Shown piece after piece: positions 21,693-29,249 of a DNA stretch of 43,430 nt. The DNA is from a virus: IMG/VR virus record IMGVR_UViG_3300031566_000109, positions 1 to 43,430 of that record. One strand, given 5' to 3'. Position 1 is the stretch's first letter. Every line of letters begins with the position of its first letter. The position numbers and the translations under genes are program-made. Below the pieces are notes generated by a model. That model saw only the letters and a list, made by a program, of their open reading frames with translations. It did not search any database and was not told the DNA's origin.

Positions 21693-21720
21693 ATTATAAC
21701 ATCGACATAAATAAAGTCAA
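21693..21720 (-). promoter_or_regulatory. Promoter of the minus-strand operon
   Basis: On the minus strand TTGACT (21720-21715) and a perfect TATAAT (21698-21693) are 16 bases apart. Transcription would begin near 21686, right at the start of the structured leader. Confidence 0.75.
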
Positions 21721-21775
21721 GTCTTTAAGCAAAATAAATGGGAAAAAGGTTAAAAAAGCCTGATAAGCCGCTGTA

Positions 21776-21826
21776 TTGAGCCAAAAACAAGGTATTATAT
21801 AATCTAATAAGTATATAAGGTATTAT
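21776..21826 (+). promoter_or_regulatory. Rightward promoter and GGTATTAT repeats before the GIY-YIG gene
   Basis: TATAAT at 21798-21803 lies 16 bases after TTGAGC (21776-21781). GGTATTAT occurs at 21791-21798 and 21819-21826, the second overlapping the ATG, so a protein could bind both and block expression. This promoter is divergent from the one at 21693-21720. Confidence 0.45.
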
Positions 21827-22121
21827 GGAGCGATTGTTATCTTGCAAAAAACGCGGAATTGTTTATCTCATTCGTTGTGATGGCAAGAGGTATTATAAAA
21901 TAGGCGTTACAAAGCAGTTAGAAAAAAGACTTAACACCATTGAAACTTGTTGCCCGTTTCATATTGTACTAACCGCTTGGGCTGAAACAACAACGCCTTA
22001 TGACCTTGAGAGTTATTTACACGGCAGTTATGCAGCTAAGAGGATTAAGGGAGAATGGTTTTTGTTAGACGACTGCGATGTTGCGGCTATACGGCATACA
22101 TTAAAAGCCTCGGTTCTTTGA
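21825..22121 (+). CDS. GIY-YIG/T5orf172-type protein
   Basis: The protein has 98 residues. GIVYLIRCDGKRYYKIGVTKQ supplies the GIY and YIG elements, EKRL the Arg, DLESYLHG the Glu and GEWFLL the closing block of the T5orf172/MUG113 branch of GIY-YIG nucleases. It is the size of the bare catalytic domain, without a separate DNA-binding part. It lies next to the terminase genes, where phage nicking enzymes are often found. The stop overlaps a small ORF (TGATG). Confidence 0.75.
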   Translation: MERLLSCKKRGIVYLIRCDGKRYYKIGVTKQLEKRLNTIETCCPFHIVLTAWAETTTPYDLESYLHGSYAAKRIKGEWFLLDDCDVAAIRHTLKASVL

Positions 22122-22216
22122 TGTTAGTCAATAGCAGTTATCAGCCCAAAAATGAAGATATACCCCAAAACAGCGATATTAAGCCAATAAACACCATAAA
22201 AGCCTTACGAGGATAG
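22121..22216 (+). CDS. 31-residue ORF coupled to the GIY-YIG gene
   Basis: The ATG overlaps the upstream stop (TGATG), so it could be translated by re-initiation. The peptide is polar (QPKNEDIPQNSDIKP). No family recognised; it may be spurious. Confidence 0.3.
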   Translation: MLVNSSYQPKNEDIPQNSDIKPINTIKALRG

Positions 22217-22239
22217 ACCTGGACGCGACAAAGAAGAAA

Positions 22240-22377
22240 ATGAGTACCAAAGCACCAACAAAAACAAGCCCTATAAGCATAGAAGAACTACTCCGCAGAC
22301 AGCAGCAGCAATACAGGGCGTATGAGGCTAAGTATTTAGTTAGACAAGCATGGGAAAAACAAAAACATGTGATGTAG
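22240..22377 (+). CDS. 45-residue helical micro-protein
   Basis: ATG at 22240 follows AAAGAAGAAA. The sequence is a polar start (STKAPTKTSP) and one long helix (IEELLRRQQQQYRAYEAKYLVRQAW). It overlaps the terminase small subunit start by 28 bases in another frame. Function unknown. Confidence 0.45.
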   Translation: MSTKAPTKTSPISIEELLRRQQQQYRAYEAKYLVRQAWEKQKHVM

Positions 22378-22838
22378 CGACCGAACAGAGATATAACATA
22401 TTCGCTGATTGCATAATAAAGGGATTAAGTGGCACGGTAGCCTACAAACAGTCTCACCCTCTCTGCAAGCGAGATGACAGTGCTGCCGTAGGTGGTCATA
22501 GGCTATTAAGGAATGATAAGGTTAAGGCCTTGATAAGGACTAAAAGACAGGCAATACAGGCGGTTGACGAGTATACCCGCACCAAAGCCCAGTCTGAATA
22601 TGAGCAGGTGCGGTCTCTTGCTATCGACAAGGCCGACCTAACCAATGCTAATAGCGCCATACGTGGCAAGGCCAGGCTGTATGGCTTGGAGATAGAGAGA
22701 GTAGAGCATGACCACTTCTTAGGCCGTATGCCGGACGCAGGCCAGGCCATAGAGCGCAGCAAGGCAAGGGCAAAGCAGGTACAAAGCACAGTGATAGACA
22801 GCGGCCAGCTGGGTGATGGTGGGGGTGATGTACCATAA
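22350..22838 (+). CDS. terS: Terminase small subunit
   Basis: The protein has 162 residues. RYNIFADCIIKGLSGTVAYKQSHP then AAVGGHRLLRNDKVKALI match the N-terminal HTH of Terminase_2-type small subunits, where repeated helices end in LL-x-N-x-KV. Coiled-coil-like sequence follows, then a Gly-rich tail. It should recognise phage DNA for packaging. The large subunit begins 1.8 kb downstream, farther than usual, with small genes between. Confidence 0.7.
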   Translation: MGKTKTCDVATEQRYNIFADCIIKGLSGTVAYKQSHPLCKRDDSAAVGGHRLLRNDKVKALIRTKRQAIQAVDEYTRTKAQSEYEQVRSLAIDKADLTNANSAIRGKARLYGLEIERVEHDHFLGRMPDAGQAIERSKARAKQVQSTVIDSGQLGDGGGDVP

Positions 22839-22891
22839 CATTTGTTATGCGACATAGCAACAGCCATTATTGAGCAGCAATCAAGGATAAC

Positions 22892-23041
22892 ATGAATAAT
22901 GATATTATAAGCAAAACTACAGTTGCAACGAGTAGAAAACGGACCGCAACAACAGGCAGACAACGCGGGCAGGTACACCCCGGAGGGGGGCGCAGGGGGG
23001 TGGGGATGTGTATATATAATAACCCCATCTGGATATTTTAG
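22892..23041 (+). CDS. Possible 49-residue basic protein
   Basis: An ORF with AAGGATAAC before the ATG; the first 30 residues are Thr/Arg/Lys-rich, then it crosses a G-rich tract (HPGGGRRGVGM). Composition in the second half is odd, so the true function of the stretch may be the DNA or RNA structure. Low confidence. Confidence 0.3.
   Translation: MNNDIISKTTVATSRKRTATTGRQRGQVHPGGGRRGVGMCIYNNPIWIF
22985..23005 (+). other. G-rich tract
   Basis: Runs of six, six and four G lie within 21 bases (22985-22990, 22995-23000, 23002-23005). It could form a G-quadruplex-like structure in the displaced strand or the RNA. It lies between terS and terL. Confidence 0.4.
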
Positions 23042-23219
23042 TTGAAATCGGATTCAGGACAAGTAAGGACGGAAATTGAAACATATTTTCCCGTATTAGT
23101 AAGCTAAAAGCGGCGATTTGCTTCTATTTTTGGTCTCGTATTTGGTTGATTGTTGGCGACATTGAACCGTACGCTGATGACTACCCTCTATTTTTGTATG
23201 GATAACGGGGTGAGTTGAA
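23042..23219. other. Stretch with no supported gene
   Basis: Together with the weak ORFs on each side this makes about 600 bases after terS without a convincing gene. No clear promoter, terminator or repeat was found. It may hold a packaging (cos/pac) signal because it lies between the terminase genes, but no motif supports this. Confidence 0.3.
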
Positions 23220-23429
23220 GTGTTTTCCCGAAAAAGCAGACAGTTACGGGGTTTTTTGCACAAAGCCCGGACGAGATTTGCCTTTTATTTCAGTGGTCAC
23301 AGGGTCTTTTTTCGGTGTCCCAAGTACGGATTTAGCTTTTCGGTGGGTTACAGTTGGGTTTCTGAGGCCTACAAGGTGACTGTGGTTATCTGGAACTGGT
23401 GTTTTATGTTCCCATTGTGGTGTTGTTGA
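23220..23429 (+). CDS. Possible small beta-rich protein
   Basis: The frame is 69 codons from a GTG with a weak ribosome site. The product is aromatic and strand-like (FAFYFSGHRVFFRCPKYGFSFSVGYSW, YKVTVVIWNWCFM). The alternating pattern looks real, and its stop is directly followed by the ribosome site of the next small gene, but the start is poor. Confidence 0.35.
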   Translation: MFSRKSRQLRGFLHKARTRFAFYFSGHRVFFRCPKYGFSFSVGYSWVSEAYKVTVVIWNWCFMFPLWCC

Positions 23430-23445
23430 GAAAAGGAATGGAATT

Positions 23446-23550
23446 ATGAGATGGCATATTTACAATTTGGCATTTAGGGTTTTTGGCAAAACAAGTCTTG
23501 GTTGGGCTTTAAGATTTGGAGATAAATCAAGGCGGGCGAGGATTTGGTAG
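23446..23550 (+). CDS. 34-residue micro-protein
   Basis: AAAAGGAATGG precedes the ATG and the stop is directly followed by the next ATG, so the pair is translationally coupled. The peptide is basic and aromatic (MRWHIYNLAFRVFGK, GWALRFGDKSRRARIW). Function unknown. Confidence 0.5.
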   Translation: MRWHIYNLAFRVFGKTSLGWALRFGDKSRRARIW

Positions 23551-23757
23551 ATGACCCCTATTGACCAATTACAGAGAAAGATACGTATTCTGACTGATGC
23601 CCTGAAGATTTGCCGTCGCCTTACGGACGAACTTAAAGAAACTAACAAAACACTCCTGGCGGTAAACATGGACCTACAGGAGACATTGCGTGACAGTTTG
23701 ATAGAGGAAAAGGAAATATCCGCAAAGGATGATTTACTGAAAGAGGTAGAAGAATGA
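23551..23757 (+). CDS. Small coiled-coil protein
   Basis: The protein has 68 residues and is almost entirely heptad-like (IDQLQRKIRILTDALKICRRL, LKETNKTLLAVNMDLQETL). It overlaps the next gene by 4 bases. It may form a multimeric rod; function unknown. Confidence 0.65.
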   Translation: MTPIDQLQRKIRILTDALKICRRLTDELKETNKTLLAVNMDLQETLRDSLIEEKEISAKDDLLKEVEE

Positions 23758-24209
23758 AATCGTTACTTAGGTTTTTTGTATGGATTTGTGTAATTGCTAC
23801 GACTTCTGTTCTGCTGGCGGCTGCTGCATCTTCGATTAGCACATCTATTACCATAAGCGGGTTAGGTAACGCCAGTACCAGTCTGAGCATGAGCTACACC
23901 GGTACAGTCCCGGATGCCATAACTAAGGGTTACACCCAAATAGCAGTCGATAACACCGCCGAGGCCCTTGAGGTGGGCGATATATCCACTATCTGCGGTA
24001 TTTTGATTAGCTGCATAGACGATGACGACAGCGATTCAGACCTTATCTTGGAGATAGACCCGAACTACGCCACGTCTTTCGAGGCCCACATCATAATTGC
24101 CGAGGGCGAAAGTGCCTATTTCAAGCCTCACGGTACGGTTTATATAAGAAACGACGCCTCTGATACGAATGATTTAGACTACGAATACGTGGTGTTCGGA
24201 ACGAGATAG
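23754..24209 (+). CDS. Secreted beta-rich protein
   Basis: The protein has 151 residues: an N-terminal signal peptide (LLRFFVWICVIATTSVLLAAAA) and a mature part of strands (TSITISGLGNASTSLSMSYTG, SAYFKPHGTVYIRNDASD) with an acidic loop (CIDDDDSDSD). The mature sequence resembles small phage head- or tail-decoration domains, yet it carries an export signal. It might act at the cell surface (superinfection exclusion) or be a virion protein with an unusual route. Confidence 0.7.
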   Translation: MKSLLRFFVWICVIATTSVLLAAAASSISTSITISGLGNASTSLSMSYTGTVPDAITKGYTQIAVDNTAEALEVGDISTICGILISCIDDDDSDSDLILEIDPNYATSFEAHIIIAEGESAYFKPHGTVYIRNDASDTNDLDYEYVVFGTR

Positions 24210-24223
24210 AAAGGAAGAGAAAA

Positions 24224-24424
24224 ATGGATAGCGAACTCGAAAGAGAAGTTTTTTCTGAATTGAAGCGATGGGCCAAGTGGTCAGAGGAACTTGATGGATG
24301 TGATATGTCGGATGCTGGCCACACAGAAGAACCCGACCCAGACATTATTGGGCGATTCGAGAGAGCTATCGTCGCAGGCAAATATATGCAACCTGTCAAG
24401 TTCCTCCAAGATGTGAAATTTTAA
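24224..24424 (+). CDS. Hypothetical small acidic protein
   Basis: The protein has 66 residues with a GGAAGAGAAAA site. It is helical and acidic (SELEREVFSELKRWAKWSEEL, EEPDPDIIGRFERAI). No family recognised. Confidence 0.6.
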   Translation: MDSELEREVFSELKRWAKWSEELDGCDMSDAGHTEEPDPDIIGRFERAIVAGKYMQPVKFLQDVKF

Positions 24425-24438
24425 GAAAGGTAGAGAAA

Positions 24439-24672
24439 ATGGATTCAGGGACAGGTTATCATTTTGACATAGAATATAAGATTAGAATTGCGAAACGACT
24501 TGGTGGAGACTCTGTAATAAGCGTTTTTTGTGACCAAGACCCGGACAACTTCCTTGAAATGGAATGGTCGCGAGATGACATTAGTCGCGGCTTGACGGGA
24601 GCTGGTGTTGCCATGCGTCGTCATTTTGACAAGCATCTCAAGGAAAAGTTTCTAGCTTGGTTAAGAAAATGA
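24439..24672 (+). CDS. Hypothetical small protein
   Basis: The protein has 77 residues with an AAAGGTAGAG site. It is alpha/beta, with IEYKIRIAKRLGGDSVISVF and a C-terminal helix (AMRRHFDKHLKEKFLAWLRK). Its stop overlaps the terminase start (ATGA). Confidence 0.6.
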   Translation: MDSGTGYHFDIEYKIRIAKRLGGDSVISVFCDQDPDNFLEMEWSRDDISRGLTGAGVAMRRHFDKHLKEKFLAWLRK

Positions 24673-25352
24673 TATACCCGCTCGATAGCGACCTAAAGCC
24701 TGTCATTTTTAAGGAGCAGTTCCAGGCACTCCTCAAGGACAAGGAATGGCAGAAGGATGAGATTGTCCGGTGCTCCGAAGAGCGGTGGTACTTCATAGTA
24801 AATTACTGTTGGACTATTCGCAAAGACGATACCGGCAGTTACGTTGAAAGAGTACCACCTAAAGAATATTTAAGACTGGTAGCAGATGATTGGTGCAGAC
24901 GCCCGTTTTACTTACTTTCCAAGAGCCGCCAACTTATGGCGACGTGGCTGTTTATTATTTTGCATCTCCACGCGTGTATGTTCAAGGAGAACATTCTTGT
25001 CTGTTGTCAGACCAAGAAAGAGGATGTCGCCGACGCCGAGATGATTCAAAGGGCGCGGTACGTTTGGCAGCAGCTTCCGGTCTGGATGAGGAAATTCAGC
25101 ACATCGAGATATAAGTATTGCAAGCTGGACTTTCCCCATACCAGTTCGAGAATGAAGGGCATACCGGCCGGTGCGGACCAGATACGGGCTATGGTCCCTA
25201 ATTACCTGTTAAGTGACGAGTTCGCCTTCCAGCCGGACGCAGAAGAGGCTTATGCGGCGGCCCTGCCGTGCTGTCAGAGGATTACACTGGTATCTTCGGC
25301 CAATCCGGGGTTCATGGACGAACTGGTTCACGATAGGATAAAGGTGGCGTAA
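24669..25352 (+). CDS. terL: Terminase large subunit, ATPase half (split gene, part 1)
   Basis: The ATG at 24669 overlaps the previous stop. The 227 residues contain a complete packaging ATPase: YLLSKSRQLMATW (81-93) is a deviant Walker A with the Lys at the start, NYLLSDEF (178-185) is Walker B with D183 and the catalytic E184, and LVSSANPG (207-214) is the coupling motif. The protein stops soon after (ELVHDRIKVA), where intact terminases continue into the nuclease domain. That domain is encoded separately at 25911. A methyltransferase-like gene lies between them. Confidence 0.85.
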   Translation: MIYPLDSDLKPVIFKEQFQALLKDKEWQKDEIVRCSEERWYFIVNYCWTIRKDDTGSYVERVPPKEYLRLVADDWCRRPFYLLSKSRQLMATWLFIILHLHACMFKENILVCCQTKKEDVADAEMIQRARYVWQQLPVWMRKFSTSRYKYCKLDFPHTSSRMKGIPAGADQIRAMVPNYLLSDEFAFQPDAEEAYAAALPCCQRITLVSSANPGFMDELVHDRIKVA

Positions 25353-25927
25353 TGGAAGTTGAGGCGAATTATAAAGGTTACGGCACTTTGCCGGACGATA
25401 TTTGGGGCTGGTATCAGTTGAGGCTCAAACATTCTGATGGCGGTCGTTACGACAAAGCGCCGTCAACACATGTCCACCTGGAGACCTTGCGTTACTATGC
25501 AAAACAATGTGACCATATAACTGAATTTGGCGTTAGATACGTAGTCTCCACGTGGGCGCTATTAGCCGGAAGCCCGAAAAGAATGGTCTCGATTGATATT
25601 AGAGAATGTCCGGTAGATGTAGTTTATGCCGCCGCTAAAAAGGGTGGTATTGACTACGAGTTTATCTGCGCCGACGATTTAGAGATAGTCATAGAGCCGA
25701 CAGATTTATTACTTATAGACAGTCTGCATACATACGAACACTTGACCGCCGAACTAAAACGCCATGCACAGAATGTCAAAAAGTATATTATCGTCCACTC
25801 TTTATCGTTTCCGGGGGTAAAGAGGGCCATAGTGGAATTTCTCTATAAGAACAAGGACTGGTCTTTTCACGAAGTCAGGCCACAGGCTTACGGTCTGGCC
25901 GTTTTGAAATATGACATGGACGCCTAA
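25352..25927 (+). CDS. Methyltransferase-like protein inserted in the terminase gene
   Basis: The protein has 191 residues and its ATG overlaps the stop of terL part 1 (TAATG), with AAAGGTGG before it. HITEFGVRYVVSTWALL resembles SAM motif I but the usual second Gly of the loop is Val; MVSIDIRE, FICADDLEI and DLLLIDSLHTYEHLTAEL follow as in Methyltransf_24-type class I enzymes. Its last 17 bases overlap terL part 2. It is probably a small-molecule or sugar methyltransferase; altered cofactor binding is possible. Confidence 0.7.
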   Translation: MEVEANYKGYGTLPDDIWGWYQLRLKHSDGGRYDKAPSTHVHLETLRYYAKQCDHITEFGVRYVVSTWALLAGSPKRMVSIDIRECPVDVVYAAAKKGGIDYEFICADDLEIVIEPTDLLLIDSLHTYEHLTAELKRHAQNVKKYIIVHSLSFPGVKRAIVEFLYKNKDWSFHEVRPQAYGLAVLKYDMDA

Positions 25928-26879
25928 ACATCAAGGAGAAGACCTACGGACGGGTTTCTTTCACAGACAGATACACTACTCCGACGACCCGAACAGGGAT
26001 TCCGAATGGGTTAAAACGGAGAGTATCAAATATGGGGGTGTAAATTCCGCCAAGTGGCGGCGCGAGCAGGAGATAGACTGGAACGTATTCGGTGGCCAGA
26101 GGGTCTGGCCGATGATAAACCGCGGATATCACAGTGCGATTATCGACCTTAACGAAGACTGGGCCATATACCGAATACTCGACCACGGGATAAGGCATCC
26201 CACCTGCTGTTTGTGGGTTGGTGTTAATCGAAGGGGTGACAGGCACTTTTTCAGAGAGTATTACGCGACTGATAAGAGTATCGCAATAAATTGTAGGCAG
26301 ATACTAAGGTTCACAGACGAAGAAGTGATTGATTCTTATATCGACCCATCAACGAAAAAGAGGATTAACTACGTAACCACCGATGCCAATAGCGAAAAGA
26401 AGGGTCTTGCCAGAATAATGGATATCTACGAAGAGAACAAGATTCAGTGTTCTCTGGCCGATAACTGTGCCGCCGGCTACGATAAAGTAACGGACGGGCT
26501 TCTATCGACTATGGCCAGACATGCGATGCGAACCGGACAATTACCGGAGTACATGGCGGAGATGGGCATAAATCAGGACCACCTATGTATTCTGGCGGAC
26601 AAGCCCTCGATTACTTTTGATTTAAGGTTCGTACCGAGAGCGTTTAACGAGACGGAGAACCTTCGCTGGAAGGAAATTACAGGTGACATTTCCCAGAAGA
26701 GCGAACCGGAAAAGACGGTTGACGTTCAGGACGAAGGGCCGGATTGCGTAAGGTACGCCATGCAGAGCGATTTATTCTGGCGACGGCCTCTACCGAAAAT
26801 TCAGGAAGGAAGTTATCAGGACACACTTCTCAAGCGGCTTATGAAACGAAGAAGACAGGGATATAGAAAATGGGCATGA
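25911..26879 (+). CDS. terL: Terminase large subunit, nuclease half (split gene, part 2)
   Basis: The protein has 322 residues. It begins within the sequence that normally links the domains (HRQIHYSDDPNRDSEWV), then an RNase H-like nuclease: RILDHGIRHPTC with D91, TTDANSEKKG with D158, and EGPDCVRYAMQSD with D278 are the likely metal ligands. It has its own ATG inside the end of the methyltransferase gene. With part 1 it accounts for a whole TerL. The two chains presumably assemble. The C-terminus (YRKWA) shares its coding sequence with the end of the next small gene. Confidence 0.82.
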   Translation: MTWTPKHQGEDLRTGFFHRQIHYSDDPNRDSEWVKTESIKYGGVNSAKWRREQEIDWNVFGGQRVWPMINRGYHSAIIDLNEDWAIYRILDHGIRHPTCCLWVGVNRRGDRHFFREYYATDKSIAINCRQILRFTDEEVIDSYIDPSTKKRINYVTTDANSEKKGLARIMDIYEENKIQCSLADNCAAGYDKVTDGLLSTMARHAMRTGQLPEYMAEMGINQDHLCILADKPSITFDLRFVPRAFNETENLRWKEITGDISQKSEPEKTVDVQDEGPDCVRYAMQSDLFWRRPLPKIQEGSYQDTLLKRLMKRRRQGYRKWA

Positions 26880-27019
26880 AAAAAGACAAGAACAAAAAAG
26901 GCAAAAAATATTGGTGTAGAGGCAAAAAATGTCCTCTGACCTGGCTAACACTTGACGGTATTTATTTTATCCGTTGCGGATACGATGATTCTGTTCCTCA
27001 GTGGAGAAAATGGGCTTAA
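26870..27019 (+). CDS. 49-residue zinc-binding micro-protein
   Basis: The start overlaps the end of terL part 2 by 10 bases. It has a Lys-rich N-terminus, then WCRGKKC and IRCGYD, a likely zinc site, and ends PQWRKWA. The closing AGAAAATGGGC (27006-27016) copies the end of terL part 2 (26866-26876). Function unknown. Confidence 0.55.
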   Translation: MGMKKDKNKKGKKYWCRGKKCPLTWLTLDGIYFIRCGYDDSVPQWRKWA

Positions 27020-27020
27020 T

Positions 27021-29033
27021 ATGGCAAAAGAAGTAAAGAAAACCGTAGCATCGGAATTGACACCGGCCGAGCGCGAAAAGGCCAATAAAAAGAGAACGTA
27101 TAATTACTGGATGAGTTGTATCGGTCGCGCCAAGAAGCAGATGCCCACTAAAGAATGGACGGCCGCCGAGGAGAGGTACACCGCTAAGAAGAAGGACAAG
27201 AACGGGCAGGATATTCGGCCGTTTGTTAATGACTGTAGAAAACTGCACGAATCGTCCATGTCGTTTCTCGACCAGCAGGAACCGTCTTTTAAGGTCTCCC
27301 CCTCAGAGGCTTTTATGAGTTCCGAGATTGCTATGAAGCAGGCCGAATGTGACGGCGCTTATCTGAAAGCCGTGTGGCGGGAACAGCACTGCCAGAAGGC
27401 CCAATCGAGAAAACTGGGTTCCGCTTTGCTGAAGAATAACGGCTACACCCTGCATCAATTCGATGTTAAGAAGTGGATGCCGTTTATCAAATACGTAAAA
27501 CCTGAAAACGCATTACTCGACCCGGACTGTGACGGTCTCGAAGAGAACGCTAACTGGAAGGGTTACTTCGAGCCGGTATCACTGGAGGAGTTCAAGAGCT
27601 GGCATCCCGACATTGGTGACGATATAATTAAGGCCCTCAGGGAGAATGCCGGTTCCGTTCTTACCGAGGAGGAAAGGACAGAGACGGCGGACGAGGACAA
27701 ACCGCTTTACCAGACTGTTCTGGTCTATCATATCTACGCACGGAACGCCGCGGCTATAAGGAAAATCAAAGACGACGCTATGGCCGAAGTGCCGGAAAAG
27801 AGGCTCGCCGAGGAACTGCAACTGGAGACCCCGCGGAGGTATCTCCAGTTCGCAGAAGGTTATTCGGCCCCGATAGTAGATGAGGATTTTTGGCCGTTTG
27901 ATTTGGACCACGACGAATTTCCCCTTACGCACTTACAGTTTAATACCGCCGATTCGCTTTACGGGTTCACCGACTACGAGCAGATGCAGCGCCTCGACCT
28001 GTTAAGCGATGATGTGATAAGGGATTTGGGGTTAGCTTCTTTCTGGGCGGCGGTCCAGAAGTTTATAGGCAAAGCCAATCTTTCAGTAACCCGAACTGCA
28101 ATCGAAGATTTCCTCAATAATACCAAAACATCTTTTCTCGAAGGTTTGGCCGATTCCGCAGGCGAACCGTTAATCCAACCTCTTGAAAGAGGACGAATCG
28201 ACCAGGCTCAAATGGCGGTCTACACCTTGGTTCACGACCAGTCGAAAGAGGCTTCCGGGCAATCGGAACTATTAGAGAACGCCGATGCTCAGGCGTATAA
28301 AGATGTCACCGCCTTGGCTACGAGGGTAATAGAGGCCAACCTGCACCAGAGAGTAAATAGGAGACTGGGCGGGCCGTGGGGGTACGAACAGTCGATAGCC
28401 GAAGATGCGATAAAGATGCTGGAAATAGCACACCAGTTCGTACCACAGGTTTCGCAGGTGGCTATGATGGCAGATTTCCCCGTTGAGGATGAAGTAGGTG
28501 CTCCTATTTTTGGCGAAGATGGCATTACTCCATTGACCGAACAAAAAGAAGACGTAAAAGACCTGCCGTGGGACGAGGCGTTGAAAGCAATAGCTGAAGG
28601 CGGTCAGTTGATTAAGTTGGGGGTAGATGCTCTCGTCGGGCCGGAGTTGGCACAGTTCTGGTCGTATAAGACCCCTGCTGTGCAATGGAGATTAAGCACG
28701 AAGGTAACGGTCGAACCTGGTACTACAAGGTCGGTTACTAAAGAACAGCAAACCGCTGTTATGAAGCAGTTGTATCTTGAAGTATTTTTCCCGTTCTACC
28801 AAATGACCGGCAAGATAGATTTGATGCGAGACTTTATCGAGATGATTGGCCGCATGGGCGGTGTGCCCAACATCGACTCGAAACTGCCTACGGTCAACGA
28901 ACTAAAACAGATGATGGTTATGGCGGCGGAACAGAAGGCCGCGGAGCAGCAGGCACAGGAACAAATGGGCGAGGCCGGTGGCCAGCCGTTAAATTCAGCG
29001 GATGCTAACGGGGGAGAAGAACAATCAGTTTAA
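27021..29033 (+). CDS. Portal protein
   Basis: The ATG at 27021 (after TTAAT) gives 670 residues; a longer frame from 26952 overlaps the previous gene and has no better site. Features of podoviral portals are seen: an N-terminal helical region, KYVKPENALLDPDCDGLEENANW (clip/wing region), long beta-containing middle, and a C-terminal Gln/Ala-rich helix (MMVMAAEQKAAEQQAQEQMGEAGG) like a barrel or crown. The size and order (terminase, portal, scaffold, capsid) fit. It forms the dodecameric DNA gate of the head. Confidence 0.82.
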   Translation: MAKEVKKTVASELTPAEREKANKKRTYNYWMSCIGRAKKQMPTKEWTAAEERYTAKKKDKNGQDIRPFVNDCRKLHESSMSFLDQQEPSFKVSPSEAFMSSEIAMKQAECDGAYLKAVWREQHCQKAQSRKLGSALLKNNGYTLHQFDVKKWMPFIKYVKPENALLDPDCDGLEENANWKGYFEPVSLEEFKSWHPDIGDDIIKALRENAGSVLTEEERTETADEDKPLYQTVLVYHIYARNAAAIRKIKDDAMAEVPEKRLAEELQLETPRRYLQFAEGYSAPIVDEDFWPFDLDHDEFPLTHLQFNTADSLYGFTDYEQMQRLDLLSDDVIRDLGLASFWAAVQKFIGKANLSVTRTAIEDFLNNTKTSFLEGLADSAGEPLIQPLERGRIDQAQMAVYTLVHDQSKEASGQSELLENADAQAYKDVTALATRVIEANLHQRVNRRLGGPWGYEQSIAEDAIKMLEIAHQFVPQVSQVAMMADFPVEDEVGAPIFGEDGITPLTEQKEDVKDLPWDEALKAIAEGGQLIKLGVDALVGPELAQFWSYKTPAVQWRLSTKVTVEPGTTRSVTKEQQTAVMKQLYLEVFFPFYQMTGKIDLMRDFIEMIGRMGGVPNIDSKLPTVNELKQMMVMAAEQKAAEQQAQEQMGEAGGQPLNSADANGGEEQSV

Positions 29034-29042
29034 GGAGAGAAA

Positions 29043-29249
29043 ATGTATTGCAAAGATTGTAAGTTTTGGAAACCACGAAAAGAGCAGGACGAATTGGACG
29101 AATGCTCAAACGAAAAAGTAGAGGACTTGTATTTTAGTAGCAACTATGGCGGTGGCCCGCCCATGTGCGCTCGTCCCAATTTTGGTTGTGTTTTATTTGA
29201 AGCAAGGAGAGAAAATGGACATTTGCACAGCGATGTACCATCGCGTTAG
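29043..29249 (+). CDS. Small zinc-binding protein
   Basis: The protein has 68 residues after TTTAAGGAGAG. YCKDCKFWKP, DECSNE, PPMCARPNFGCVLFE form the common four-to-five-Cys pattern of small phage zinc proteins. Its 3' end overlaps the glycosyltransferase gene by 35 bases. Function unknown. Confidence 0.65.
   Translation: MYCKDCKFWKPRKEQDELDECSNEKVEDLYFSSNYGGGPPMCARPNFGCVLFEARRENGHLHSDVPSR

Noticed and set aside
22496-22978. Minus-strand 160-codon ORF over the terminase small subunit
   Set aside because: Cys/Ser/Leu-rich shadow of the plus-strand gene, with no ribosome site.
25350-25911. Group I intron or intein splitting the terminase
   Set aside because: The methyltransferase-like gene fills the interval with coupled overlaps, leaving no room for an intron core, and no intein splice motifs are seen.
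26952-27020. Upstream extension of the portal gene
   Set aside because: The added residues overlap the zinc micro-gene and look non-coding; the ATG at 27021 begins with a typical MAKEVKK start.
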